DNA from: Bos javanicus
Lineage: Eukaryota > Chordata > Mammalia > Artiodactyla > Bovidae
Reading direction: 5' to 3'
DNA: 64,000 nucleotides
NCBI RefSeq assembly: GCF_032452875.1
Contig: NC_083869.1
Location: 78,238,501-78,302,500, forward strand
Shown: piece after piece, positions 32,917 to 43,241 of the stretch
Layout: every line of letters starts with the position of its first letter
Numbering within the stretch: position 1 is the first letter of the stretch
Made by a program: the position numbers and the translations under genes
Notes under the pieces: generated by a model
Told to the model about the DNA's origin: nothing
What the model saw: the letters and a program-made list of their open reading frames with translations, nothing else
Database searches by the model: none

Positions 32917-33543
32917 AAAACATGTGTAAGGCATGTACACTGAGAAGTATAAGACAGTGGTTAAAAAAAAAAAATTGAAGGAGACACAAATGGGAAAATA
33001 TTCAATGCTCACAGAATAATTAAGTAATAATTAATTGTTAAAATGTTTATACTACCCAAAGTAGTCTAAAAATCTTAAAATTTCTATGGGCACACAATCT
33101 TGATAAAGAACACTGAAGCTGGAGGCATTACTCTTCCTGATTTTAAAATATATTGCAAAGCTATAGCAATCAAAATAGTACAGTGCTAGCATAAAAGCAG
33201 ACATATTGATTAATGGAACACAGTAGAAGGCCCAGAAATAATCCCAAACATATCTGATCAAATAATTTATGACAGATGAGCCAGGAAAATACTGGGGAAA
33301 GGATAACCTTTTTGATAAATGATGTTTTGACAACTAGAGAGCCTTAGGCAAAAGAATGAACCCAACCACTATCTTATACCACACACAAAAATAAACACAA
33401 AGTGAATTAAATATTTGAATGTAAGACCAGAAACCATGACTCTTAGAGAAAAATATAGGCAATAATCTCCTTTACATCAGTCTTTGTGACACTTTTTGGA
33501 TATGACAGCAAAAGTAAAGACAGCAGCAACAAAAATTAAATAG

Positions 33544-33557
33544 TGAAAGAAAGAACT
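33544..33557. repeat. Target-site duplication, left copy (BovB)
   Basis: TGAAAGAAAGAACT, repeated perfectly at 35565-35578. Confidence 0.92.
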
Positions 33558-35564
33558 CAGACATGAGGTAGCTCCTCTCGGCCACTCCTGTGCCATTGCA
33601 ACCTGGCACTCTCAGCGGCCGTCCCTGACCTCAGACGTGGGGTAGCTCCTCTCTACCACTGGCTGTCTGCGGAGGCCTTACAAATAGCTGTGAAAAGAAG
33701 AGAAATGAAAAGCAAAGGAGAAAAGGAAAGATATAAGCATTTGAATGCAAAGTTCCAAAGAATAGCAAGGAGAGATAAGAAAGCCTTCCTCAGAGATCAA
33801 TGCAAAAAAATAGAGGAAAACAACAGAATGGGAAAGACTAGAGATCTCTTCAAGAAAATCAGAGATACCAAGGGAACATTTCATGCAAAGATGGGCTCGA
33901 TAAAGGACAGAAATGGTATGGACCTAACAGAAGCAGAAGATATTAAGAAGAGGTGGCAAGAATACACAGAACTATACAAAAAAGATCTTCACGACCAAGA
34001 TAGTCATGATATTGTGATCACTCACCTAGAGCCAGACATCCTGGAATGTGAAGTCAAGTGGGCCTTAGAAAGCATCACTATGAACAAAGCTAGTGGAGGT
34101 GATGGAATTCCAGTTGAGCTATTCCAAATCCTGAAAGATGATGCTGTGAAAGTGCTGTACTCAGTATGCCAGCAAATTTGGAAAACTCAGCAGTGGCCAC
34201 AGGACTGGAAAAGGTCAGTTTTCATTCCAATCCCAAAGAAAGGCAATGCCAAAGAATGCTCAAACTACCACACGATTGTACTCATCTCACACACTGGTAA
34301 AGTAATGCTCAAAATTCTGCAAGCCAGGCTTCAGCAATACGTGAACCGTGAACTTCCAGATGTTCAAGCTAGTTTTAGAAAAGGCAGAGGAACCAGAGAT
34401 CAAATTGCCAACATCCGCTGGATCATGGAAAAAGCAAGAGAGTTCCAGAAAAACATCTATTTCTGCTTTATTGACTATGCCAAAGCCTTTGACTCTGTGG
34501 ACCACAATAAACTGTGGAACATTCTTCAAGAGATGGGAATATCAGACCACCGACCTGCCTCTTGAGAACCTATATGCAGGTTATATAAGATTCTAACTAT
34601 AAGCAATAGTTAGAACTGGACATGGAACAACAGACTGGTTCCAAATAGGAAAAGGAGTACATCAAGGCTGTATATTGTCACCCTGCTTATTTAACTTATA
34701 TGCAAAGTATATCATGAGAAATGCTGGGCTGGAAGAAGCACAAACGGGAATCAAGATTGCCGGGAGAAATATCAATAACTTCAGATATACAGATGACACC
34801 ACCCTTATGGCAGAAAGTGAAGAGGAACTAAAAAGCCTCTTGATGAAAGTGAAAGTGGAGAGTGAAAAAGTTGGCTTAAAGCTCAACATTCAGAAAACGA
34901 AGATCATGGCATCCGGTCCCATCACTTCATGGGAAATAGATGGGGAAAGAGTGGAAACAGTGTCAGACTTTATTTTGGGGGGCTCCAAAAAATCACTAAA
35001 GATGGTGATTGCAGCCATGAAATGAAAAGACGCTTTCTCCTTGGAAGGAAAGTTATGACCAATCAGATAGAATATTCAAAAGCAGAGACATTATTTTGCC
35101 AACAAAGGTCCATCCAGTCAAGGCTATGGTTTTTCCAATGGTCATGTATGGATGTAAAAGTTGGACTGTGAAGAAAGCTGAGTGCCAAAGAAATGATGCT
35201 TTTGAACTGTGGTGTTGGAAAAGACTCTTGAGATTCCCTTGGACTGCAAGGAGATCCAACCAGTCCATTCTGAAGGAGATCAATCCTGGGTGTTCTTTGG
35301 AAGGACTGATGTTGAAGCTGAAACTCCAATGCTTTGGCCACCTCATGAGAAGAGTTGAGTCATTGGAAAAGACTCTGATGCTGGGAGGGACTGGGGGAAG
35401 GAGGAGAAGGGGACGACAGAGGATGAGATGGCTGGATGGCATTATTGACTCGATGGACATGAGTTTGAGTGAACTCCGGGAGTTGGTGATGGACAAGGAG
35501 GCCTGGCGTGCTTTGATTCATGCAGTCGCAAAGAGTCGGACACAACTGAGCAGCTGAACAGAAC
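33558..35564 (+). mobile_element. BovB LINE, RT half, with 14-bp TSD
   Basis: About 2.0 kb of BovB lacking the endonuclease-coding 5' part. Starts with two ~75-bp similar blocks ('cagacatgaggtagctcctc' and 'cagacgtggggtagctcctc'), then the RT region and the BovB 3' end 'aagagtcggacacaactgag'. Perfect 14-bp duplications place it in the old L1. Confidence 0.93.
33690..35557 (+). pseudogene. BovB ORF2 reverse-transcriptase pseudogene
   Basis: RTE-type reverse transcriptase that would copy BovB RNA at a nicked target. Segment 1 (33690-34565, 291 codons) covers the RT N-terminal and fingers/palm blocks: 'KRREMKSKGEKERY', 'DLTEAEDIKKRWQEY', 'NKASGGDGIPVELFQILK', 'WKRSVFIPIPKKGN', 'FRKGRGTRDQIANIRW', 'IDYAKAFDSVDHNKLW'. 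It is then broken by small indels near 34550-34610. Segment 2 (34675-35025) carries the catalytic box as 'FRYTDDTTLM' instead of YADD. Segment 3 (35096-35557, 153 codons) is the C-terminus through 'HAVAKSRTQLS'. At least two frameshifts and a catalytic-box change make it inactive. Confidence 0.92.
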
Positions 35565-35578
35565 TGAAAGAAAGAACT
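35565..35578. repeat. Target-site duplication, right copy (BovB)
   Basis: TGAAAGAAAGAACT, perfect match to 33544-33557; the old L1 resumes with 'gcaatgaagactgatg'. Confidence 0.92.
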
Positions 35579-36404
35579 GCAATGAAGACTGATGTAAAGG
35601 AAATTATTGCCTATATTTTTCTATAAACCTCTGGACACCAAAGGAAACCGTGTATGAAATGAGCAGGCAAACCTTTGGAAAGGGAAAAATATTTGCAAGT
35701 CATATATGATAAGGAACTGATATCTCAAATATATACAGAACTCAAAACTCAATAGCAAAAGAGCAAACAGCACAATTAAAAAGTGGGCAGAGGATCTAAA
35801 CAGACATTCTTCCAAAGAAGATATGCAGATGGAAAACAGACACATGAAAACGTGTTCAACATCACTAATTAGGGAAATCCAAATCACAGTGAGATAACAC
35901 TTTACACCTATTAGAATGACTATTATCAAAAAAATAAAATAAATAATAAGCATTGCAAGGATGTGGAGAAAAGGGAACGCTTTTACACTGCTGGTAGGAA
36001 TGTAAATTGATGCAGCCACTATGGAAAACATTATGGAGAATCTTTTAGAAAATAAAAATAAAACTACCATATAATATAGCAATTTCACTTTTTAGTGTTT
36101 ATCCAGTGGGGGATAAAAAATCACTAACTTGAAAATATATATGAAACCTCATTTTATTGCAGTGTTATTTACAACAGTCAAAACATGGAAGCAGCATAAG
36201 CATATATTGATGGATTTTTAGATTAAAAATATAGTATATATACAGTGGAATATAATCAGCCATAAAAAGAAGGAAATAGCCATTTTCAACAACATGGATG
36301 GACCTTTAAAGTATTATGCTAGGTGTAAGGAGTCAGACAGAGAAAGACAAACACTATATGATCTCAGTTTTACATGGAATCTAAAAATAAAAGCAATAAA
36401 ATAG

Positions 36405-36600
36405 AATCTCAGATTCTTTACCACTGTGCCACCTGGTTAAATCCAGAAGACCTGGTTCGATCTCTGGGCCATACATAAATATCCCCTGGAGGAGGGAATG
36501 GTTACCCACTCCAGTATTCTTATCCAGAGAATTCCATGGTCAGAGGAGCCTTGAAGGCTACAGTCCATGAGGTGGCAAAGAGTTGGACAGACTGAAGTTC
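36405..36600 (+). mobile_element. Bov-tA SINE with rearranged head
   Basis: Body is sense ('ggttcgatctctgggcc', 'ccactccagtattcttatcc', 'ggcaaagagttggac'). The first ~30 bp ('gattctttaccactgtgcca') are the tRNA head in reverse orientation, so the 5' part is inverted. Confidence 0.78.
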
Positions 36601-36619
36601 TATTATTAGATACATAAAC

Positions 36620-37200
36620 ATTGTATGTGCTCTTCAAAAACTGAATCTTTCATCATTATGAAGTTACCTTCTTTTACCCTACTGGTATATTTTCCTCTAT
36701 AATGTCTGACATTAATATATCTATATATCTTTTTTTGTTCATGTTAAAAATAACATGGAATATCTTTTTTCATCTCTTTGCATTTTTCTATTTGTGCCTT
36801 CATATTTTTTTTTAATTACTTTACAATGTCTTATTGGTTTTGCCATACATCACCATGAATCCACCACGGGTGTACACATGTTCCCCATCCTGAACCCCCC
36901 TCCCATCTCCCTCCCCGTACCATCCCTCTGGGTCATCCCAGTGCACCAGCCCCGAGCATCCTGTATCCTGCATCGAACCTGGACTGGTGATTCATTTCAT
37001 ATATGATATTATACATGTTTCAATGCCATTCTCCCAAATCATCCCACCCTCTCCCTCTCCCACAGAGTCCAAAACACTGTTCTATACATCTGTGTCTCTT
37101 TTGCTGTCTCACATACATATTTAAAGTGAATTTCAAGTAAACAGTATATGGATTTTATCAAATCTGACAATCTTTATCTTTTGTTTAATTTTCTCTGTCT
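36620..37200 (-). pseudogene. Old L1 ORF2 N-terminal remnant, interrupted
   Basis: Antisense L1 from the endonuclease region ('cattatgaagttaccttctt', 'gtgaatttcaagtaaacag', 'aatctgacaatctttatc'). It is split by a younger truncated L1 3' end at 36808-37115. No frame remains. Confidence 0.6.
36808..37115 (-). mobile_element. L1-BT 3'-end fragment, severely 5'-truncated
   Basis: Antisense L1-BT 3' UTR only: 'ttggttttgccatacatcac', C-rich 'cccccctcccatctccctcc', 'catcgaacctggactgg', 'gtctcttttgctgtctcac'. CATATTT occurs on both sides (36801-36807, 37116-37122). It retains the G-rich tract that element B lacks. Confidence 0.88.
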
Positions 37201-37209
37201 GTGATGTTA

Positions 37210-38480
37210 AGTAGAACAGCTACCCATACTGGTCTTAAAGGCATGTCCCTGAAAGGGAGCATCCCTCTGCAGTCTGTGTGTGCCCATGACTTTGGTTTGT
37301 GAGCTGGATCTGAAGTGAACATGGATCATGTCTTCTCCCAGAATATGTTGGCAGCTACCATCTTAGTGAAGGTAGAACTGGGGATGGAATGGCTAGAGCC
37401 AGAGCTGGGTGTGAGCTGGGGCTTGTCTGTGTTCTATGCCAGTCTTACCTTATTAGAGGCAGGGTCAAGACCAAGGTGTTCTGGTAAAAACTCTGAGGGT
37501 CAGTTCCAAGCTGGCCCTTTTTTCTCAGTGTGCACAGCTCCGCCACTAACAGCACCTCTGCTCTAGTGGAGATTAGCACCAGAGCAACAGGAGCTAGAGC
37601 CCACACCCAGTATGGGCTGTGGTATACACTGGGATGTCCCAGTAAGCCACTCAGAGCCCCATGTAGTTACCAATCTGCTGCCTCTCATGTTTGTGCTGGC
37701 TCATGTGCTAGGCTGGCCCTAGAATTTGGTTAGAACCCCAGGCAATTTTCAGTATACTGAGTTTATGGGCACACTGGTGATTGCTGCCTTTGTCCTGTTA
37801 AGAGGCACAGTTGGGTTTGAGCTGATTCTTCTCTCTTAAGTGTTCTAAGTGTGCACACTCTCTTTTGTAATGGCCTCTCTGCTCCAGAGGAGAGCTGTAC
37901 AGGATCAAGTGAGGCTGAAGAAGATAGGAGCCAGTACAGGCTGTGAGCTGGGATGGTCATAGCAAACCAGCCAAGGCACCTGGCAATTTTCAAACTAATT
38001 TATCTGCCTTGTCCCCAGGAGTAATTGAGTGTTGCATGTGATCTTTAAAAGAAAAATTATCAGTTTCTTATAACCCTCTGGTATGTCCTACTGGTTTTCA
38101 ATAGTTAAGGGGATTCATCTTCCTGGCTGTTGGACCCCAAGGGTGTGGGTGTCCAATATATGGCTTGAACTGCTCACTTCTTGGGAGGACCACTGAGCCA
38201 TGTAATGCTGCTCTCTTTCTGTATTGCCTGCTAGGGGCATGGGTCCCAATCTGATTGCTTCTCCTCTTTGCCTACCAGACCCCATGTGGTTCTTTCTTAC
38301 AGTGTTATAGAAGAGCTTTTCTGCCAATTTCCAGGTTGTTTTCAGCAAGAGGGCTGCTCCATCTGTAGATGTATTCTGAACATATTCATAGAAGGAGGCA
38401 AGCACAGCACCCTCCTACTCTACTACCTAGAGTTCCATTCTGAAACCTCCAGCTTTCTTCTAACTCACAATTTAACTTTG
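37210..38480 (-). mobile_element. Probable old L1 5'-UTR sequence
   Basis: The region is more GC-rich than its neighbours and lies upstream (minus-strand sense) of the L1 ORF2 N-terminal relic. Blocks such as 'gctggatctgaagtgaac', 'ggatcatgtcttctccc', 'aagtgtgcacactctctttt' and 'cctggcaattttcaaac' resemble L1M-type 5' regions. No ORF1 is visible between it and ORF2. Assignment from memory. Confidence 0.42.
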
Positions 38481-38489
38481 CTTTGTTAA

Positions 38490-39430
38490 ATGTGATGTTT
38501 TTGCTCTCCACTAAATTTATTTCTTTGATTATTTTCACTTTCATATATCTATTAATTCTATTTAGTTGCTATTGTTTCTAAGGCTTTAGGGATTCTTGAA
38601 TAGCTTCATATTAATATATTTTAAATATTCGTTTATTAAATATTCCAGATTGTTTTACTAATATGTCAGGATCTTGTAATAGTCTATCTAATAAAACTTA
38701 ATGTTATATATTTATACATGATTGTTTCTTAGATAATTGGCAACTATTTTCTCATTTGAATTTCTCATCATTGGAGGTCTTCCTGTTGAAATACCATAGT
38801 GCATGGGTTGTATTTCTCTACAAAGTTTTACTTTTGAATCTACGAGGCATTACAGACTTGTCATAAGTGCAGAACTTCCTTATAATATTAATAATTTGGC
38901 ATAGGTATTCCTCAAACTTCTGTGTAGTGAATATTATATGATAAATACAATTGCCTTCTACATTTCTTTTTTTTTGCTTTAATTTATTAGTATATAATTT
39001 TGGATTGTATCAATGTATAAATTGATTTGTCAATTGACTGTACTTAAGTGAAATAAATATGTAATACTACTATTATTATTGACCTTTTAAATGTTTATTC
39101 AAACACTGGTAGATTTTTTCTTACTCTATTAATTTGAATTAAAAATATTTAGATGAAGACATAATGACTGTCCTAAATAAAACACATATACACTTAACTA
39201 TATTCACCCAAATTAATACACATAAACACACATAATCCAATATTGTAAAGGCAATGCTAGTCATTAAATATTAATGATGAAAAAGTGTGTTATAGATAAT
39301 AGGGTAAATAATTTATTACTGCTTAGGGAATTCTTCCAAATGGAGGACAATACTGGATCATTAAAATTGACCAATACTTAGTTGGTGGTAATTTTACTTT
39401 TAAAAAATCAGCCTTAAAGACAAGATTAAA
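38490..39430. other. AT-rich intergenic sequence
   Basis: No gene or confidently recognised repeat. Confidence 0.4.
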
Positions 39431-39432
39431 TG

Positions 39433-39963
39433 ATCTAGGAAGAAAAGTTATGACCAAATTAGACAGCATATTAAAAAGCAGAGATATTACTTTACCAACA
39501 ATGGTTGGTCTAGTCAAGGCTATGGTTTTTCCAATGGTCATGTATGGACATGAGAGTTGGACTGTGAAGAAAGCTGAGCACCGAAGAATTGATGCTTTTG
39601 AACTGTGGTGTTGAAGAAGACTCTTGAGAGTCCCTTGGACTGCAAGGAGATCCAACCAGTCCATCCTAAAGGAGATCAGTCCTGAATATTCATTGGAAGG
39701 ACTTATGTTGAAGCTGAAACTCCAATACTTTGGCCACCTGATGCAAAGAGCTGACTCATTTGAAAAGACCCTGATGCTAGGAAAGACTGAGGGCAGGAGG
39801 AGAAGGGGATGACAGAGGATGAGATGGTTGGATGGCATCACCAACTCAATAGACATGGGTTTGGATGGACTCAGGCAGTTGGTGATGAACAGGGAGGCCT
39901 GGCGTGCTGCGGTTCATAGGGACGCAGAGTCAGACACGACTGAGCGACTGAACTGAACTGAAC
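39433..39963 (+). pseudogene. BovB LINE 3' fragment
   Basis: 5'-truncated BovB with decayed ORF2 C-terminus ('agaaaagttatgaccaaatt', 'tatggacatgagagttggac', 'gtcccttggactgcaagg'). One frame (39624-39812) reads 'RVPWTARRSNQSILKEIS' and 'LKLQYFGHLMQRAD'. Ends with the tail 'gagcgactgaactgaactga'. Confidence 0.87.
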
Positions 39964-40486
39964 CTTATTGAAGCCTACCTACTAGACAATGTGTAGACTC
40001 TGAGATAAAAAGTCTATTCTCTCCTTTACACTATATGTTCAAATAGTTTTTGAATAATGATGGCTTTTTAAAAATGTGTATTAATTGAGGTATAAGTGAT
40101 ATACATTTACATATTGTAGTGCAATCACTATGATAACATTAGCTAACATTTCTAGTTCATCATGTAATTATTGTTTATTTTCTGTGGTGGAAATAATTAA
40201 GATCTAGTCCATTGGAGATTTTGAGGTTTATAATACAGTATTTTTGTTTATAATCACTACATTGTGCTTTAGATCTTCAGGACTTATTTATCTATTAGTT
40301 TCTAGTTTTACCTTTAAACAAAAATTCCTCAATTCCCCCACTTCCAGCTCTTGGGAACCTCTCTGCTACTCTTTGTTTTACATGTTTATCTTTTATAGAT
40401 TTCACATATAAATGATACGAGACAGTATTTGTACTTTCCTGTCTGACTTATCTTACTTAGCGTAATTCCCTCAAGGTCTATCAAGT

Positions 40487-40700
40487 GTGAAAGTGAAAGT
40501 GTTAGTCAATCAGTCGTGTCCAACTCTTTGCAACCCTGTGGACTGCAGCCTGCCAATCTCCTCTGTCCTTGGAATGCTCCAGGAAAGAATATTGGAATGG
40601 GTTACCATTTCCTTCTCCAGGGACTTTTCCCAACACAGGGATTTAACCGAGGTATCCTGCATTACAGGCAGATTTTTTCAATCTGAGCCACAAGAGAAGA
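40487..40700 (-). mobile_element. Bov-tA SINE
   Basis: Antisense body 'caatcagtcgtgtccaactc', 'ggtatcctgcattacagg', and reversed head 'caatctgagccacaagag'. Confidence 0.87.
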
Positions 40701-41518
40701 TGTTGTCACAAATATCAGGATTTCCTTCTATCTCGTGGCTGAAAAATACTCCATTGTAATATAAATGCCATGCGTTTCTTATCAATTCATCCACTGACAC
40801 TTAGATTGTTTCACGTCTTGATATTTTTAATAATGGTGCAATAAACATGGAAGTGCAAGTCTTTGATGCCTTGTTTTCATTTCCTTTGAACTTCTATCCA
40901 GAAGTGGAATTGCTGGATCACATGATAGTCCTAATTTAATTTTTTTGAAGAACTGCCATAACTTTTCGATAGTGGCTGTACCAATTTATATCATTAGGGC
41001 ATCAAAATACATCTTGTTTATATGTATTTCATATTATTCAACTTTACTGAATTCCTTGATTAATTCTAACAGTTTCTTGGTTGAATTTTAGAATTTTCTA
41101 CATATAAAAATTCTCTGCAAATAATGAGTTTTACTTTCTCCTTTCTGATTTGGATGTCCCTTATTAATTTGTCTTACCAAATCCCTTTAGCTAGAAATTC
41201 AGTATGTTGTTGAATAAGAGTACTGACAGTGGGTATGCTTGACGTTTTCCTGATCTTAGAGAAAATCTTTCATTTTTTTCTGTGAATTATAACTGTGGGT
41301 TTTTTACATATGGTTTTTATTATGTTGAAGTATATGTCTTCTATGCCCAGTTTGTTAAGGATTTTATCTTGAAAAGACATACTTTGTCAAATTCTTATTC
41401 AGGATAATTATATGAATTTTATTTTTCATTCGATTATTGTGATATGTCTGTCACATTTATTAATTTGCTTATGTAAACCATTTTTATATTCCAGTGATAC
41501 ATTCTACTTAGTCATGAT

Positions 41519-41730
41519 GTGAAAGTGAAGTGAAGTTGCTCAGTCGTGTGTGACTCTTTGTGACCCCATGGACTGTAGCCTACCAGGCTCCTCTGTCCAT
41601 GGGATTTTCCAGGCATTAGTACTGGAGTGGATTGCCATTTCCTTCTCCAGGGGATCTTCCCGACCCAGGGATCAAACCCGGGTCTCCCACATTGTAGACA
41701 GACGCTTAACCGTCTGAGCCACCAGGGAAG
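41519..41730 (-). mobile_element. Bov-tA SINE, little diverged
   Basis: Antisense full-length copy: 'gttgctcagtcgtgtgtgac', 'catgggattttccaggc', box B in reverse 'gggatcaaacccgggtctcc', head 'gtctgagccaccagggaag'. Few differences from the expected consensus, so probably young. Confidence 0.9.
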
Positions 41731-42484
41731 AACTGTTTAAATGTATTGTTTAATTCAGCTTGATAATACTTTACATCCATGGTAGTCAGATATATTAGTA
41801 TACAGTTCTCTTTTCTTGTAATATATGTATTTGGTTTTGGTATCAGGGCAATGCTGGCCTTGAAGAATGAATTCAGAAACATTCCTTCCTCTTCATGTGT
41901 TTGAAATAGTTTGAGAAAGATAGACATTAATTCTTCTTTAAGTGTTTGGCAGAAGATACCAGTGAAGCCACCTGGTCCTGGGTTTTCTCTCTTAGAAGGT
42001 ATTTAATTACTGATTAGTCTCCTCACTTGTTATTGGTCTATTCAGATTTTCTATTTATTTTTTAGTTCAGTCTTGATAGATTATGCATTTCTAGGAATTT
42101 ATTCACTTCTTCTAGGTTATCCATTTTTTGGCATATAATCACACACGTAGTCTTTCATGATCTCATATATTTCCTTAATTTCAGTTGTAATATCCCTTTC
42201 ATTTATGTTTATTTATTTAGGTCTTCTTTTTCTTTTTATCTTTGTTAGTCTAGTCAAAGGTTTTTCAATTTTGTTTATCTTAAAAAGAAACAGGCCTCAG
42301 TTTTGTTGATTTTTCTATTGTTTTTCTAATGGCTCTTTCACTTATTTCTGGTCTAATTTTTGATATTTCTTCCCTTCTTCTAGCTTTTTGCCTAGTTTTT
42401 CTCCAATTTCTAGTTCCTGGAAATGTAAAGTAGGAATTTTTAAAGATATTTTATTTTTCTCAATATATGTACTTTTTGCTATAG

Positions 42485-43180
42485 TGGTGGTGAATTTAGC
42501 TTTAACTTGGGATTAATTATCCTATTTCATGCATTTTTACATGCTATATATGGAGACAGAAAAAAGAGTGCATGTAAAGTAGGCACATATAAAACTGAGA
42601 ACTGCTTTTACAACCAACACTTTTAATAATGGATTTAAATATGTATACAAGTGATATATTTCCTTCACAATTAATAAAATTGAGTAATTTTTAAGATTTT
42701 TTAGGATAAAATATATGCAGATTATATACATTTTTCCTGTTCTTTTTATACAATCTAGTATTCTTAATTTCTGAAACTGCCTAATTCTCCCTATTTTTCT
42801 CAGGACAGCATTAAAACTCTTCAGTATAAATTTAGAATAATTATTGAATACTTCTCAGATGCAAAACAAGCTGCTGCTAGAACACAAGTATATATTGCTC
42901 TTGACTCTTATCTCTATGGCCATTTCATACCCTTTGTTGATAAGTGAGAATGTGTGAGCCTGTGGGTAGGGATGTACATTGCATAAATTTTTATTGAATT
43001 CAAAAGTTTTTATGAACTTAGGAAATACTATTAGGTGACAGTAGAAGATTTAAACTGAAAAAAGTAATTAAGACTAGCCATGAATCAGAAATAGCTAGTA
43101 ACGTTGGAAGATAAAAGTGAAAAAAAATAATATGGTGATAAATAATGGTGAAACTTGAAAATTTTTAACTTAATTGCTAG
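42485..43180. other. AT-rich intergenic sequence
   Basis: No gene or clear repeat. Confidence 0.4.
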
Positions 43181-43183
43181 AGA

Positions 43184-43191
43184 AACACACA

Positions 43192-43235
<44 letters not shown>

Positions 43236-43241
43236 TACACA
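43184..43241. repeat. (CA)n microsatellite
   Basis: About 28 CA dinucleotides with three single-base interruptions. Confidence 0.96.

Larger units (their letters stand above)
22175..36395 (+). pseudogene. Old L1 (host element of the nest), four pieces
   Basis: Old plus-strand L1 ORF2 and 3' UTR are readable in four pieces. The first, 22175-22338, ends at the 'gtttactttaagatcagg'-type RT block. The second is 30925-31220, with an 'atatttgcatatgac' decayed FADD box and 'aacaagaaatctgttagaac'. The third is 32917-33557 ('aagtataagacagtggtt', 'ggaggcattactcttcctga'). The fourth is 35565-36395 ('aactcaatagcaaaagagc', 'agaagatatgcagatgg', 'aaaaggaatagccattt'-like 3' end). Joined in order they follow L1 ORF2. 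The gaps are filled by L1-BT element A, a BovB carrying an LTR, and another BovB. All frames are dead. Confidence 0.85.
40060..42480 (-). pseudogene. Old L1 LINE, 3' UTR plus ORF2 pieces, with internal deletion
   Basis: Antisense L1: 3' UTR ('ttaattgaggtataagtgat'), ORF2 C-terminus ('ggaattgctggatcacatg', 'agtggctgtaccaattt'), then after a deletion near 41000 the RT region ('tatgttgaagtatatgtctt', 'gaattcagaaacattcc'). The minus-strand frame 41706-41927 still reads 'NSFFKASIALIPKPNTY', the L1 'LIPKPDKD' block. Two Bov-tA SINEs are inserted. Confidence 0.75.
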
